Assembly (NCBI RefSeq): GCF_020520425.1
Contig: NC_079492.1
Coordinates: forward strand, 103,203,157-103,267,156
Source: Spinacia oleracea
Lineage: Eukaryota > Streptophyta > Magnoliopsida > Caryophyllales > Amaranthaceae
Length of the DNA stretch: 64,000 bases
Direction of reading: 5' to 3'
Within the stretch, counting starts at the first letter, position 1, and every line of letters starts with the position of its first letter. Position numbers and translations under genes: made by a program. This document shows positions 13,804 through 25,020 of this stretch, piece by piece. The notes under the pieces are model-generated. The model did no database searches, was not told the origin of the DNA, and was given only the letters and a program-made list of their open reading frames with translations.

Positions 13804-13979
13804 ATCATTATCATTTTTTTTTGACAGCTATTACAAACTAAGAACAACATTAGTCTCCCTTTCTCTTCTGGGTTGCGAGAATATGGGCCTTAATCACTTG
13901 TTGCCTTTCGACTTTAATACACACACACACACTAATTTATGCTACATATTAAACGAAGGATCTCCTCGATAATTCTAGC

Positions 13980-15540
13980 AATATTAGCAGTCGCTCTACT
14001 TGGATTCTGGATGGCTTTTACAGCCTCTCTACAATCATTTTTGATGATGATATTATTTGCAATACCCTTCGCTTTCTGTAGTCCTTCCAAAATAGCATAA
14101 CACTCTGCCTATAGGGGGTCATGGGCAAAGATCCTTTTTGCCCCCTTCACTCGTGGTAAGTAATCTGTCTCCTCCTCCCAGCCAACCGCAACACTCCATT
14201 GGTTGTGCGAGCCCCTTTTCCTAGTCTTCCAAGAGGCATCCACAACAATGGAAATGAAGTCCCCTGTCGTGCATCACCCTTGCCTAAATATAATAGGCTG
14301 CTGGATATGTTGTGCGCCAGAATTAGTAGCTTGAGGCAGCGTAGTCTTGTGCTGCATCTCTATTGCTTTCTCCCATCTTTGGACATGTGACTGTGCTCCA
14401 TGGAGAACTCCCTCCACATTAACACTCATGCCTCTGAACAATATTTCGTTTCTATGAAGCCATATAGACCACAATGTTGATGTAAAAATAATCATCCTAC
14501 TCTAGTCATCTCCATTATGTTGAACAAATAACATGAAAAAAAATTCATAATCCATTGCTGGATTGTGATGTTAGTCGAGTTACTTGAAACAATGCCTAGC
14601 GGGCTGATCCTCCAAATCCTCTGAGAAATGTCACATGACCTCAATAAGTGGTCTTGAGTTTCTTGATTAAGGTTACAGAGAGGACATAGATGCGAGGTGA
14701 TAATTCCTCTCTTCTGAAGGTTTCCATTGTTGGCAGAACCCTTTGCATAATTTTCCATAGGAAATGCTTCCATATCGGCAGTAACTTGCTAAGCCACAAT
14801 TCCCTCCAAAATTTTGTTTGGCAGGAGGTACCTAATTGTGTTTCATTCATCAGGAACCAGTAGCCAGACTTGAATGCATACGCTCCGTTCTTTGTTTTCG
14901 ACAACAAAATCTATCTTCTGTATCCACTGAAGGAATATGGATAGCAAGAATAGCTTCAGCATCTGAGGCCGAAAAAGACCTCCAAATAATACCCGCATTC
15001 CACCTTCTATCTGATGTCATTAAATTAGAGACCTTTGCATCCGTTTGAAGCCAACCAGCAGCGTGTTGCCTCTTGCAGACTACATGATCTCTAACCCAAA
15101 CCTGGTGCTCGATACTGGTACGCATCCCATTCCCAATTTGAACCTTCAAACCCTTACGCATAGAATGAGCTGCCTTTATGAGGCTTCGTGCACCCCACGA
15201 GCAGTTATAGGGAGTTTTTATCATCTGCACTTAGCTGTATAGGGTCGTTGCCGTACTTACCTCTAAACACACGGCTCACCAGCAAATGGGGATTAGCATT
15301 CATTCTCCATCCCTGGCGAGCAAGTAGGGCTTTATTTAGGATCTCCACATCCTTCATCCCTAGTCCCCCTTGCAATTTATTGGCAAATAGGACCTCCTTA
15401 GCAGAGGAAGAGGCCCACCAAAATTTTGTGAGGGACGAAGTTATCTTCTTTAAAATGTGTCTAGGGCACATATAAATCGCCAAAATATGAGAAGCCATTG
15501 CTAACAACACACTATTGATAAGTATGAGCTTGCCCGGGGC
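13980..15540 (-). pseudogene. LINE (non-LTR retrotransposon) pol 3' part, broken
   Basis: On the minus strand, pieces of a plant LINE ORF2 appear in the right order: the end of the reverse transcriptase (15510-15205, with KFWWASSSAKEVLF and GGLGMKDVEILNKALLARQGWR), a connecting region (15230-14850), the zinc-finger region zf-RVT (14907-14492, with CPLCNLNQETQDHLLRSC), and an RNase H domain (about 14270-13990, beginning VVDASWKTRK). The frame changes several times and stops intervene, so it is inactive. The endonuclease and catalytic part of the RT are missing upstream (beyond 15540), where the sequence meets a gypsy LTR. Confidence 0.85.
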
Positions 15541-15574
15541 AGACAGATGCGCAAACTTCCAAGAAGAGATTTTA

Positions 15575-17039
15575 CAGTTAATATTTTATAGCATGCCCAA
15601 GAATTTGTGTGAAGACTGTGAATGAGATAGATGTTCAAAGTGATTATATTGCATTACAATTAATCATTGAGAAAAGATAAGAGTTGCACTCCAACTGATA
15701 TCATTAAAGAGATAAAACTGTGAATGAGATAGAAATTCAGAATAAACCAGAAAAATATGGAAGATAGAAAACACCAGCGCTAAAAATTTCTAGCACGTGG
15801 AATGCACCCGCCGCTTATTTCCAGGCACCAGCACCGACACCATTATATTCTGACGCTACAATTTGGTTCACATGGATAGAATTCTTAAATGAGTTGTCAA
15901 TGACTCAACAAGCAGTAATTCTGTCGCGTCCTGACACGTGCTAGTTAATTCCAGCGCGCCCAAGGCTCGAGCTAGAAAATTCTAACGCTGCCATTTCATT
16001 TTCAGTGAATCTCAATGTCTTCAAACATCTATACTATTTCGACTGATTCACTATAAAAGCAACCCTCTAAACTCCGGAAATCAACACCAAGTATTACCAA
16101 ATTACCAAGTATCAACCAAAGACCCCTCAAATCCCTAAGTTCGAGTATTGATTGAAGCTTCACTCTGTCCCGTATTCACAATCGTCTGTCGTATTAACTC
16201 ATTTTTAAGCAGACCCTGCCCGCATAAGCACTCAATCCACTCCAAATATTGCCGAAGTTCTGACCAAATCACTAGGTTAAAGCTGAAGAATCTAAGGGGA
16301 AACTTTGGAGGAATCGCAGTAGGAACCTAACACAGCCAGTCAATTACCGGGAAGTTCGAAGCAGAAAAGAAAAACTAGCGAGGACAAGTGGTTAGTGTTC
16401 ATGAGAACTGCAGTATAGCCTAAGCTATAATGTAACCTGAAATCTATATTATTTTTCGCTTTCATCACCCTTATAAGCCTGTTCACATAATATGCTATAT
16501 TGATCATGAATAATAAGATAATCTCTGGACAAATCGGTATTTCTAGGCTCTTTTAATCAATCTAAATCACCATCTTGACGTTGTTTTAGTTAATTCCTTG
16601 TGTATTAAAATCAACTCATAAGTAATGCAGTCTAACTGTCCCTTTCGTCGTCACGTTGAACTAGTAAGGACCTTTGCGTGGGTTAATACTGGGCACTCCC
16701 CGTATTAGTAAACGTCCCCCGAACTCTCAATCTCTACTCCGCTGGATGTATGTTGAGTGGTCTCCATTACAGGGATCACAAGGGAACCTATGGCCCTTGT
16801 GGTCGTATACGCTTGCTTTGGGCTTTGACTTTTACTAGCGTATCGCGATAACTGGGTTTTCTCAGTTTTCTTCAATGTAGTTATAAAACTGAATGGCGAC
16901 TCCTACAGACTAGTAAAAAGAGGCTAACGCCGGCAGTTATTTCTGCTCTTACTTAAAATGATTTCCGCATCCCGAGGGAAAGTCGTTCGAGCCGTGTTCT
17001 TAGGAAAAGTCCGCTCGTCCCTTTTTCGACCCCCTCACA
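15575..17039 (+). mobile_element. Gypsy element B, 5' LTR (5'-truncated)
   Basis: The LTR ends CCCCCTCACA at 17039, just before a primer site, as do the LTRs of elements A and C. It aligns with the 3' LTR of B (19870-20530) around AAGAGTTGCANTCCAAC and the CTATAAA region, but its TGTAGACGCC start is missing at the LINE junction (~15575-15600). It contains several GCGCTAGAAATT/AATTTCTAGCGC palindromes (15773-15990). Confidence 0.75.
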
Positions 17040-17040
17040 G

Positions 17041-17058
17041 TGGAGACTCCGCTTGGGA
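17041..17058 (+). other. Primer-binding site of gypsy element B
   Basis: TGGAGACTCCGCTTGGGA follows the LTR after one base. It is a diverged form of TGGCGACTCC...GGGGA in elements A and C, a site type usually matched to the 3' end of a tRNA-Arg in Tat/Ogre-lineage elements. The tRNA assignment is from general knowledge and was not tested. Confidence 0.6.
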
Positions 17059-18944
17059 CAATTTTGAAATAATTTGTGCAAGTAGTGCGTCGGTGAGAAA
17101 GTTGTATAGCATAGATCGAACGTTATGACACAATTATTTTCTTATTGGTTGGGACGACCTGTAGTATTCAATGTGACGAATGATCGCGATAGAACCGCAT
17201 ACCAATCTTGGCTTCCTTCGCATGTTACATCTCAGAAGTTGGAATAAGGACACCTACTAATCTCGGGGGGTGCACGCGCTTCGGATGTTGTCAACTTGGC
17301 ACGTTCGCAATGTAACACACCTATCCCAAACCAAATCGCTTATCTCCTAGGTCTAATCTCGGTATGTGCCACTCCAATGTGTATTGAATAGGCCTTGATA
17401 AAATTCGTTCATGAAGCTGGCTACTTCGACCAAGGCATGTCGGGGAATTGGCGATAGATTTGGTATCTTTTTGACACCCAACCTATTATACCTTAGAGAC
17501 TCATCATAAACTAAGTGTGCATCTGTATCTGAATTCCTTCTTATTGTTAGTTTTATGTAGAAATCATATATGCTATGTGAAACTAACTGACCAGACGCAT
17601 AGTTTAGGGTCAACAACGTTACTAAAATCCATAAAAAATGTTTAAAACGTCAAAAACGAACAAAATCTACGAATCGTACAATTAGAATTATACATTCTGC
17701 AGCACTGGAACACGCGCCAGAAATACTCAGCGTACTCCAAGGCCGCGCTACAAAATTCAAATGCATCTCTCCTGAGCGCTAGAAATTTGCAGTGCACACT
17801 GCCTCGAAATAAAAAAGCAAAATTAGTCAGGCGCCAGAAATTAGCAGCGCCTGAATGTCCCGCACTATAAAAAAGCAGCTCTGCACACGACAGCGCTACA
17901 ATATTCCAGCGCGCCTTTTGCTTATTTCGCGCAATTAAGTATGTAAACTTAGAAGTCTAAAAGTTAGGTTTGATATTCTTACGACTAATTCAAAAGACTA
18001 AAAATACGCATCTGCCTTAAGCATTACGTAAGTATGGTTGAAAATACCCACCTTATAAAGCGCATATTCAAAATTACGCCGAAAGTATTTTAGCGGAACT
18101 AAGCTCAAACGAATATGGTCATAAAAACTAACCCGAACCATCATTTACAAATCAAACCCAAAAGTTAGTACACGCAAAACTACATTTTTTTGCCGGAACG
18201 CTGAATGTTTGAGTGCACGAACGCTCAAACAAAGGGCTTAGAACAGTAAAATTAAGCTATGCGAAGGTTTGACTGACAAAAAAATAACAAACTGACTGCA
18301 CGAACAAGCCACAAAGAACCTGCAGGCGCTGGAAATTTCAAGCGCACAACAGGTCCACGCAGAAATTAATAGCGCTTCTACGACATGCGCTAGCAGTTTC
18401 CTGCGCCCCTTGGTTCAGTTCTTGTAATTGACTTCTATATATACGTGATTAAAAAAAACGATTCATAAAGTAGTTATTTGTCCTCTAATAACACTAATGA
18501 TTATCATAGTACCATTCAAGTTAAAATAACTTTGACGTTCACCTAAGCTCATTTTTGAAAACCGTTTTTGCAAAGATATCCGAAGCCTAGACCAAATTCT
18601 GTAAAATTAAATTTGTAATTCTGAAATAGCTATCTTATACATAGAGTCGATTCCACTGCTTGGTGCCAAACTAAAAGCCAAAGGTTAACGCGTGTCGAGT
18701 CTTCTACCCTAATTGCTACCTCGGTTGCAGAAGTTGTAACTCCTGTCTCCACTTGTCATTCTTCTTCTCCAAGACACCCCAAAGATCTCCAAATCCAATC
18801 AAATCGATGGCTACCACCAAGAAACAACTCTATGCGGAATGTCAATCCTTAGCAATGTCCTAAAGCCAAATCTGCTATGACCCTTCAGGGCTACTCGCCC
18901 TGAACAATGTGACCAGACTTAGATCCGATATTCCTCGCAACTGT
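17059..18944 (+). mobile_element. Leader region of gypsy element B
   Basis: Untranslated leader homologous to the leaders of C (61009-62120) and A (39340-40413, minus strand), for example TTGGGACGACCTG followed by AGAACCGCATA. It holds two clusters of GCGCC/GGCGC and GCGCT/AGCGC palindromes at 17700-17930 and 18325-18415. No intact coding sequence is seen. Confidence 0.65.
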
Positions 18945-19229
18945 AACACGCTGAAAAATGAATACCTAGATCGGCATGCCTTTGGGCAACTGTTCGGGTT
19001 GGAAATAAATCTATCCAAGGAATAAGCTGCAATAATGACTCTAGCTCTATAGGACGAAGAATTTAATCCTACCAAGTTGATCGTTCCCTCCCTGACCCCA
19101 ACATAACAAGTTGTCCGCTGGCGCAAAACCTTTAAATGGACTAACTCCCAAGGAATAAAATTCAAGGTGTCCGCTGGAGAAGGCCCAATGTTCCATGAGT
19201 TGTAGTGTGATTCTGAATCCAATAGTGAT
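18945..19229 (+). pseudogene. Gypsy element B, start-of-pol remnant
   Basis: In plus-strand frame the sequence matches the first part of the element C pol ORF: HAFGQLFGLE, ...DEEFNPTKLIVP, RWRKTFKWTNSQGIKFK and SAGEGP. Several in-frame stops are present. No gag or protease lies between the leader and this segment, as in element C. The remainder of pol is missing because a copia LTR fragment begins at 19230. Confidence 0.75.
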
Positions 19230-19869
19230 TGTAAGGTTATGAACAATATATTCATGCCGAAAAACCATAAAGTCAGAAATCCAAATTAATTGCCACATAT
19301 TCAATAAGCATAATTTAGTATACATACTATGTGATGCTTGCCTTCCCTAGCTGCTCCCGAACCGAACAAGAACAAGTAAAGGAATCCAAGTGTCGCCCCT
19401 CCGTAGAAAGTCCACAGTACATCCGGATCCACCTTAGAATCAACCAACTAGAATATTCTCTAAGATTTTGTGCACTCGGGAAACTCACAAATGTGATAGG
19501 CAAAGATCATGAATTATGTGCTTAATTCAATGTTGTATGTGTTTTTATAAATTGTGATCATGAAACACATATTTATAGGGTGGAAATAGGGAATTGTAAT
19601 CCTATTAGGAATCGAATAACTAAAGCATTTAGGCTTTTAGTTAAACGCAAACTCTTTAGAATTCTAGAAATAATTAAACTCTAATCATACTAGAATTCCA
19701 ACAATTGTAGGATTAGGAAAACAAAGGCTTAAGTCCCAAGCTACTTGCCGCGCAAGTAGACTTGGCGCCTAAGCTTGCTTGGCGCGCGCAAGCCACGAGA
19801 ATGAGATGGCCAGCGCAATAACACGCGGCCCATTGCTGGGCGCTGCTGTGCGCGCACAATGCCAGCAAG
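19230..19869 (-). mobile_element. Copia-like LTR fragment
   Basis: Starts TGTAAGGTTATG and follows the minus-strand LTR at 1086-1800 (shared CTTCCCTAGCTGC and CCCGAACCGAACAAGAACAAGT), including the GC-rich block. It stops inside that block at 19869, where the 3' LTR of element B begins. Only about half of the LTR is present, so it is a truncated fragment or the remains of a deletion. Confidence 0.75.
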
Positions 19870-20530
19870 TGTAGACGCCTACATTTGTCCCTAGGCCCGA
19901 CACGATGTGTTAGATGATGAAACTAAACACCGCTTGACTAAGCTTTCCTAAGCATGCAATGAACGATCCATGACTGACTGATAATCCCGTAAACCACATT
20001 TCCATTTTTCAGAAACTGCTATTTATAGTAACTGCTATGCTTAAAACGCTGCTTATAATAGTAACCATGTAAGATAAAATATGTAAGTGTTTGAATCGCC
20101 TTACGATTCACCATTAGGTAAGGACTAAGAGTTGCAGTCCAACTTATGTTCCTAAAGGATAGAAAAACGTGATAAGATTCGGTAAAAAAATAGATAAGAC
20201 TGGAATAGTGAAGTTTAACACAAGCGCTGGTAGAGTGAGCGTCACAAAATTCCAGCGCTCAAACCATAAGCGCTGAATAATTCCAGCGCTACAGTTTGCT
20301 TCTTATACAATCACGCCAAAAGATAGAATTATCCAGCTGTCACCAGAACAGATCAGGCTCACAAAATGCATGCGCTAGAAATAACCAGCGCTCCTGATCC
20401 AAGCGCTGGAATTTTCTAGCGCTCAGCAAATCTCAGTTGGAAAATTCTCTTTCCGAAATTTATCTTATTCTGGCCTATTTTACTATAAATAGGGCCTCTA
20501 AAAATCGGAAAATAACACAACAATTCAATT
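19870..20530 (+). mobile_element. Gypsy element B, 3' LTR (partial)
   Basis: Begins with the LTR start TGTAGACGCCTACATTTGTCC. It continues to a TATAAATA-containing segment (20503-20512) and breaks at 20530/20531, where minus-strand LTR sequence of element A starts. Palindromes built on AGCGCTGG/CCAGCGCT and GCGCTAGAAA occur at 20224-20300 and 20370-20427. Confidence 0.75.
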
Positions 20531-21643
20531 GGCAGGTTATCCTTACTAGCTCAGCATAAATAATTGAAGGGACATGCGTTAAACTATTAAACTATTCTGA
20601 ATTGATTTTAGCAATATGCAACACATAACACTAAATTGATCGTGATTATCTTATTTAGATTGATTTAAGGTACCTAGCATGATAATTCAATTGTCCAAGG
20701 TATTATCTTATTAGGCGTGATAGATCAATCAAGTTAATAGTTTGACAATTTTATAAAAGGGTGATGAAAGCGATTAAATCATACGAGGGACACATTACAA
20801 CGCACCCTTGAGAGGTGCGTTGTGGTTCTCAGAAAACTAACCACTTGGCTTTGTTATTTCTCCTTTTATTTAACGAATCTCGGGTTTCTAAGCAATGTTC
20901 CAGTATTTGGGCTTAATTCATCAAGCTACAAGGGCAAGATGCGTTCTGTTCAACTTTTGGGTCGATTGCGTCAGAACGCCGGATCAATTTTGCAGCGTGA
21001 GGCTTAGGCTTAAGGCTAGAGTCAATACTCAGGTTATGGAATTGTGTGTCCTTTTCACGTCGGTTTTGAGGCTGTATTTATAGGGAAAGGGTGTGTGGAA
21101 AGATAGATTTTAAGATACGTATCCAAAAAGAATCCGGAGATAAAACGGCCCCAGGCATTTTCAGCGCCCAGATTTCGGCGCCCAGATCCAGGCGTTGAAA
21201 ATGGGATCTGGGCCGAGTTCTTTGTCAGATTTGGACTCTTAGAACGCGGAGCTTTTGAGATTTATCCGAGTCTTTTAGTGCGTATTAACTTATGACGGAA
21301 TGCGTCTGGGCCCGTCACAAACTCTAGGTTCGTTAGGAATTTAATCAATACGTAACTCTTATTTTCGAATTATACCAGGAATGCAAATTCTATCTCTTTT
21401 AGGATTTATGTTGGAGTGCAACACCTAATTCTGACAGGTTTCTATCTTTTATGACTTGCCACTTTTAACAACTACCTTTTACAGCAGTTACTATTCTTAG
21501 CAGGTTTTTATAAATAGTAGCTTTGGCTGAAATGAAAGGGTGATTGAGATTCATTTATTTTATAGGAGATGCGTTGCCAAGTGGAGATTTATGTTCTCAT
21601 CATCGAACCTTCCCTTTCGGGAATGGGGAAAAAAGTAGGCGTA
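20531..21643 (-). mobile_element. Gypsy element A, 3' LTR (truncated)
   Basis: Near-identical over its length to 40766-41719. It starts at GGCAGGTTATCCTTACTAGC, so about 333 bp of LTR terminus are missing at the junction with element B. At its inner end the LTR start TGTAGACGCC is reduced to TACGCC next to the polypurine tract. It retains the palindrome cassette (21155-21202) that is partly deleted in the other LTR. Confidence 0.8.
21155..21202. repeat. Palindrome cassette 1 (in 3' LTR of A)
   Basis: Contains TTTTCAGCGCCCAG, then TTTCGGCGCCCAG and CAGGCGTTGAAAAT. Arms of the TTTCAGCGCC/GGCGTTGAAA type can pair. It is the same module as cassettes at 23464, 33749, 35481, 39589, 59961 and 61799. 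Confidence 0.75.
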
Positions 21644-21654
21644 GCCCCCACTTT
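21644..21654 (-). other. Polypurine tract of gypsy element A
   Basis: The minus strand reads AAAGTGGGGGC immediately before the LTR start. This is the expected plus-strand-primer position for a minus-oriented element. Confidence 0.65.
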
Positions 21655-22049
21655 GACTGAGTCTCGAGATGAGACGATGGTCAAAGTACTAGACGGAGTG
21701 TGTCATACAAGCCATGGTGGATGTGACCTGTTTTGCGAGGGTCTCACGAGCCCCCGAGTGATAACATTTGACTTAAGGGTCATCACTTGAAGTGTTAACA
21801 CATTCCTCACGTGTCATCGGAATTTGTTAACTGATAGTATAGAAACTCCCTCACTTTGTCATTCGAAGTATCTAAGATGTTTTCGAAATCAAAGTTATAA
21901 AGTGTAACTAGGCCTGGCCAAGCCCAATTACGAGGTAAAACGTTTTTAAAGACTCTCATTTTTAGGGTTAGCTAAACGAGAAAACCCCCTTGTTTTTATA
22001 GGACGTAAAACGAAGGAAAATCCAGCACATCGCTCTTTTTTGGAAAAAA

Positions 22050-22168
22050 CGGAAAACCAATCCTTTGATTTTTGGAAAAGGGAAACCATCCTTTGATTTT
22101 TGGAAAAGGGAAACCATCCTTTGATTTTTGGAAAAGGGAAACCATCCTTTGATTTTTGGAAAAGGATA
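22050..22168. repeat. Four tandem copies of a 28-bp unit
   Basis: The unit ATCCTTTGATTTTTGGAAAA plus GGGAAACC is repeated about four times with almost no change. There are no spacers, so it is a simple tandem repeat. It lies in the non-coding segment between the antisense gene and the 3' LTR of element A. Confidence 0.85.
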
Positions 22169-22189
22169 AACCGGGAAAAAAGTTATTGC

Positions 22190-22590
22190 TGCAGCGACTA
22201 AGGCCTGCGTGGTTAGTGACGCAGACCCCGCCCGCTGAAGGTGGGCGAGCCTGTCCGCTGAGGGTGGACGCCCCGTCCGATAGAAGTGGACGAATCTGTT
22301 TTGATGTTTTGAAAATAAGGACCTACGCGGTTTGTGACGTAGACCCCGCCGGCTGAAGATGGCGAGCCTGTTTTTGTTTTTGAAGAAATTATTTTCTTTT
22401 CATTTTCGAAAACTGAGGACCTGCGCGGTTATTGACGCAGACCCCGCCCGTTGAAGGTGGGCGAGCCCTGTCCGCTAAGGGTGGACGCCCCGCCCGCTGG
22501 AGGTGAGTGAACCTGAATTCGTCTTTTCGAATTTGGGACTCGCGTGGTACGTGTCGCGATCTTGCCCGATTGAGGTGGGCAAGTCCCTAT
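22190..22590. repeat. Array of four hairpin-forming units
   Basis: Units begin near 22199, 22318, 22420 and 22528 (spacing ~119, 102, 108 bp). Each starts with a small stem-loop: CTGCGT/ACGCAG, CTACG/CGTAG, CTGCG/CGCAG, then TCGCG/CGCGA. Each is followed by a second potential stem of the CGCCC...GGGCG type. The stem halves change together between units. Units one and three add GTCC...GGAC stems. No ORF spans the array. Confidence 0.75.
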
Positions 22591-22599
22591 TTCATTTGT

Positions 22600-23463
22600 T
22601 CTTTTGATTTCTTTTGAGAATTTCTTTTTATTCATTCTTGTAAGAGCGAATTTTTTCGAGGGATGCTCGGATTTAGTTGCAACCTGAATGTGGGTTGACA
22701 ACGTGCTTAGACGGACCATTGTCTTGTGGTCATTATCTTTCATGGTTTTGAGCTAGTCTTTACGGCTCAATTTTGCCACTACCTGGGTCCTTGATTAGGG
22801 GACTATGTATAAGTATCAATAGCGACCTTTGTCTTGAGGTCGTAATCCGGTTTTATCTTTTGAGATTATCCAAACACGGGATTTCGTACAACGTAGTCTG
22901 GGAATGTTGTTTTAACTTTGCATACTCTCTTTTGAAATATATATTTTCTTTTGAGCCGCCAAGCACTCGTGCTTGACGGTCATTTCTTGTCAAAGAGGTT
23001 CTTTGGGGATACGCATTTTGTAATGTCCTCGTGTTTGGGATCGTGCTCGTAAGTGTGAGCAATCTTTGTAGTGGTTTGCTACTTTGATGAAGTCGTGGAG
23101 TGCGACTTCATTTTCAGGGCAACAAAGTTTGCTTCATTTTTCAATAATTAATACATCGAGCTCACTTTGGCCCGCATTGATTTTTTGACAAATAAACGCT
23201 TTTTAATTTGAGAAACCAACGACTTGATTTTTGTTTTTGTGTTTCGAAGAATGACCTTGATTTTTTATTTTTTCTATATTGCCTTGAAAAATGTACACAT
23301 ATTTTTTCTTGAGATGAGTCTGAGTTTCGACAAGCTTTACTATTCGGGCTCTAAAGGTGCTTTGGGCTTGATCTTGATTACAGCAGGGCCTCGTGTCTAC
23401 TAACACGGTTTTAAGTCCTCTCCCGCTCCGCGTTTTGAAGGGTCCGGGCCTTGGGCTATATTT
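22600..23463. other. Non-coding segment upstream of the antisense gene
   Basis: AT-rich with many TTTT runs. No protein homology or structured repeat recognised. Confidence 0.4.
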
Positions 23464-23518
23464 CCGGCGCCCCGGGCCAGGCGTTAAAATTTCGGCGCCC
23501 AGCCTTGGGCGCTGGAAG
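23464..23518. repeat. Palindrome cassette 2 (upstream of the antisense gene)
   Basis: CGGCGCCCCGGGCCAGGCG and TTAAAATTTCGGCGCCCAG, then CCTTGGGCGCTGGAA. It lies about 170 bp upstream of the antisense-gene start codon. Confidence 0.7.
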
Positions 23519-23590
23519 TTCTATTTTGGCAGTTCCCGGATTTTTAGCGCGTTTCCGAATGGGATTGAGATGTCACTCGATGCTTTCTCG

Positions 23591-23598
23591 TATATATA
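23591..23598 (+). promoter_or_regulatory. Probable TATA box of the antisense gene
   Basis: TATATATA lies 96 bases upstream of the ATG at 23687, a plausible core promoter position for the plus-strand gene carried inside the minus-strand element A. Confidence 0.45.
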
Positions 23599-23686
23599 GG
23601 GGTTAAGTACGTCTTTCTTTTTCACCACTCTCAATCTTCCTCTTTTTTTGGCAATTGCTTAGCCTTTATTCTTCCCTGCTCTTGCC

Positions 23687-23981
23687 ATGTCGATTCCTCC
23701 CTTCTCCCTCCAACGAGTTGTTAGGCGCTGGTTAAGAGCCCTTAATCCCACAGAAAAGGCTTTGTTGAAAGGATACCACTTAGAGGCACTCTTAGGCTTA
23801 CAACAAATTAATATTGATTATAATTTTCTGTATGCGGCCCTGGACTTTTGGGATTCTGATCACCATGTTTTATCTTTCGGGGCAACGAAGTATGCCCTTT
23901 GCCAGATGAATTTGCCGCGATCCTTGGTTATCCTACTAATGCTACTCCTGCTACCCCTGGCACTATTGAAGAGGGTAAAAC
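23687..23981 (+). pseudogene. Antisense ORF of gypsy element A, first part (plant-mobile-domain-like)
   Basis: Begins MSIPPFSLQRVVRRWLRAL and continues through LLGLQQINIDYNFLYAALDF and a tryptophan/aspartate segment. After a one-base frameshift near 23893 the reading continues as CPLPDEFAAILGYPTNA. The pattern (hydrophobic repeats, FW-D, then CP..EEFAAILG) resembles the antisense ORFs known from Tat/Ogre-lineage plant gypsy elements, related to the plant mobile domain. Their function is not established. The frame is cut at 23981 by the nested copia element and resumes at 33307. The frameshift and the insertion mean it is inactive. Confidence 0.65.
23977..23981. other. Target-site duplication AAAAC, left copy
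   Basis: AAAAC directly precedes the left LTR and is repeated at 33302-33306 directly after the right LTR. A five-base direct repeat is expected for LTR retrotransposon integration. Confidence 0.9.
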
Positions 23982-25006
23982 TGAAGGTAATATGTCCTTC
24001 ATCCAAGGTGCATTAAGTCTAATACCAAGGTTCAGATTAATTGCGAACAATTAATTCAGTGAGATCAAGTGATCGGAACAGCTAGCTGGAGCAATGCTTC
24101 CGATCAGTGAGTTCTAATGCATATTTGAACTCACAACTTACTCTTGACTGAACCTACAAGGTCACACCAATGACACGTAACAGATCACCGGATTAAATGA
24201 ATCGGAAATTCATTTAAAAGCTTTTCGGGAATTAGTTGGAAAACGTACTATACGATACGACCTTGCATCGGAATCGTATATCGTATCGCGAATATTCGTA
24301 AGCTAGGCGAAACGAATAAATCGTATCGTACGACGGTGATTCGTCGTATACGAAACGATAAATAATATATCGGAAATATATTAATCGCGGATACGGAAAG
24401 GGGCAACGCTGCCAGCCCAACGAGCCAAGGCGCGCAAGCGCGCAAGACCTACTGGGCGTAGCAGCGAGCCAGCGCGCAAGGCCCAAGCCTTGGCTGGGCG
24501 CGCGCGCGCACGCGAGGAACAACAGCAGCAGCGCACACAGCGCGGCCCAAGGCCCAGCGTCTGTGTGGCTGTGCGCGTGTGGGCTTGCACGGACGGGGCT
24601 GGCTGGCGCATGGCCTATGTGCCTTGGCCGGTTGATATTATAACCTAAGGGTTATAATATTATTCCAATATACACGTTTTCCAATAACCTAATGCAAAAA
24701 TTCAGATTACTCAAAACCCTAGAGACACAAAGAACCCTAATTCTCTCTGTGCCCCCAAAGTGAGTTCTTCCCAAAAAGTAAAGTATCTTGATCAATTGTC
24801 TAAGCTACGATTATCAAGACGGATCTGATCGTGTCGGTGAACCAAGTAGAGGAACGACAATTGGAGTTCTTTGTTCGTGTTCGTTGACGGATTATTGTGG
24901 AAAACACGCTTCGAATGTAAGTATGCTTAATCTGTGCTTTATACATGTTTCCTGGCTTTGGGGATTGTTCCACACAGGTTATTATGTTTAACTGTATTCC
25001 CCTACA
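23982..25006 (+). mobile_element. Nested copia-like element, left (5') LTR
   Basis: Starts TGAAGGTAATATGTCC and ends CCCCTACA. Compared by eye with the right LTR it differs at about 18 positions over ~1008 shared bases, plus one ~17-bp insertion in the GC-rich part (24490-24506). The GC-rich block (24405-24610) accounts for several spurious minus-strand ORFs. Confidence 0.9.
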
Positions 25007-25007
25007 G

Positions 25008-25020
25008 TGGTATCAGAGCC
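25008..25020 (+). other. Primer-binding site, initiator-Met tRNA type
   Basis: TGGTATCAGAGCC, one base after the LTR, is the classic plant copia primer site complementary to the 3' end of initiator tRNA-Met. Confidence 0.9.

Noticed and set aside
13924-13938. CA dinucleotide run
   Set aside because: Too short (about seven units) to report as a notable microsatellite.
22050-22168. 28-bp repeats considered as a CRISPR-like array
   Set aside because: Copies are contiguous without unique spacers, in a plant genome.
24232-24611. Minus-strand ORFs in a GC-rich block, repeated at 32544-32906
   Set aside because: They lie inside the two LTRs of the nested copia-like element and are duplicated because the LTRs are; translations are Arg/Ala-rich without domains.
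25008-25020. tRNA-like match
   Set aside because: Only the 3' end complement of initiator tRNA is present; it is a primer-binding site, not a tRNA gene. No tRNA or rRNA gene was recognised in the window.
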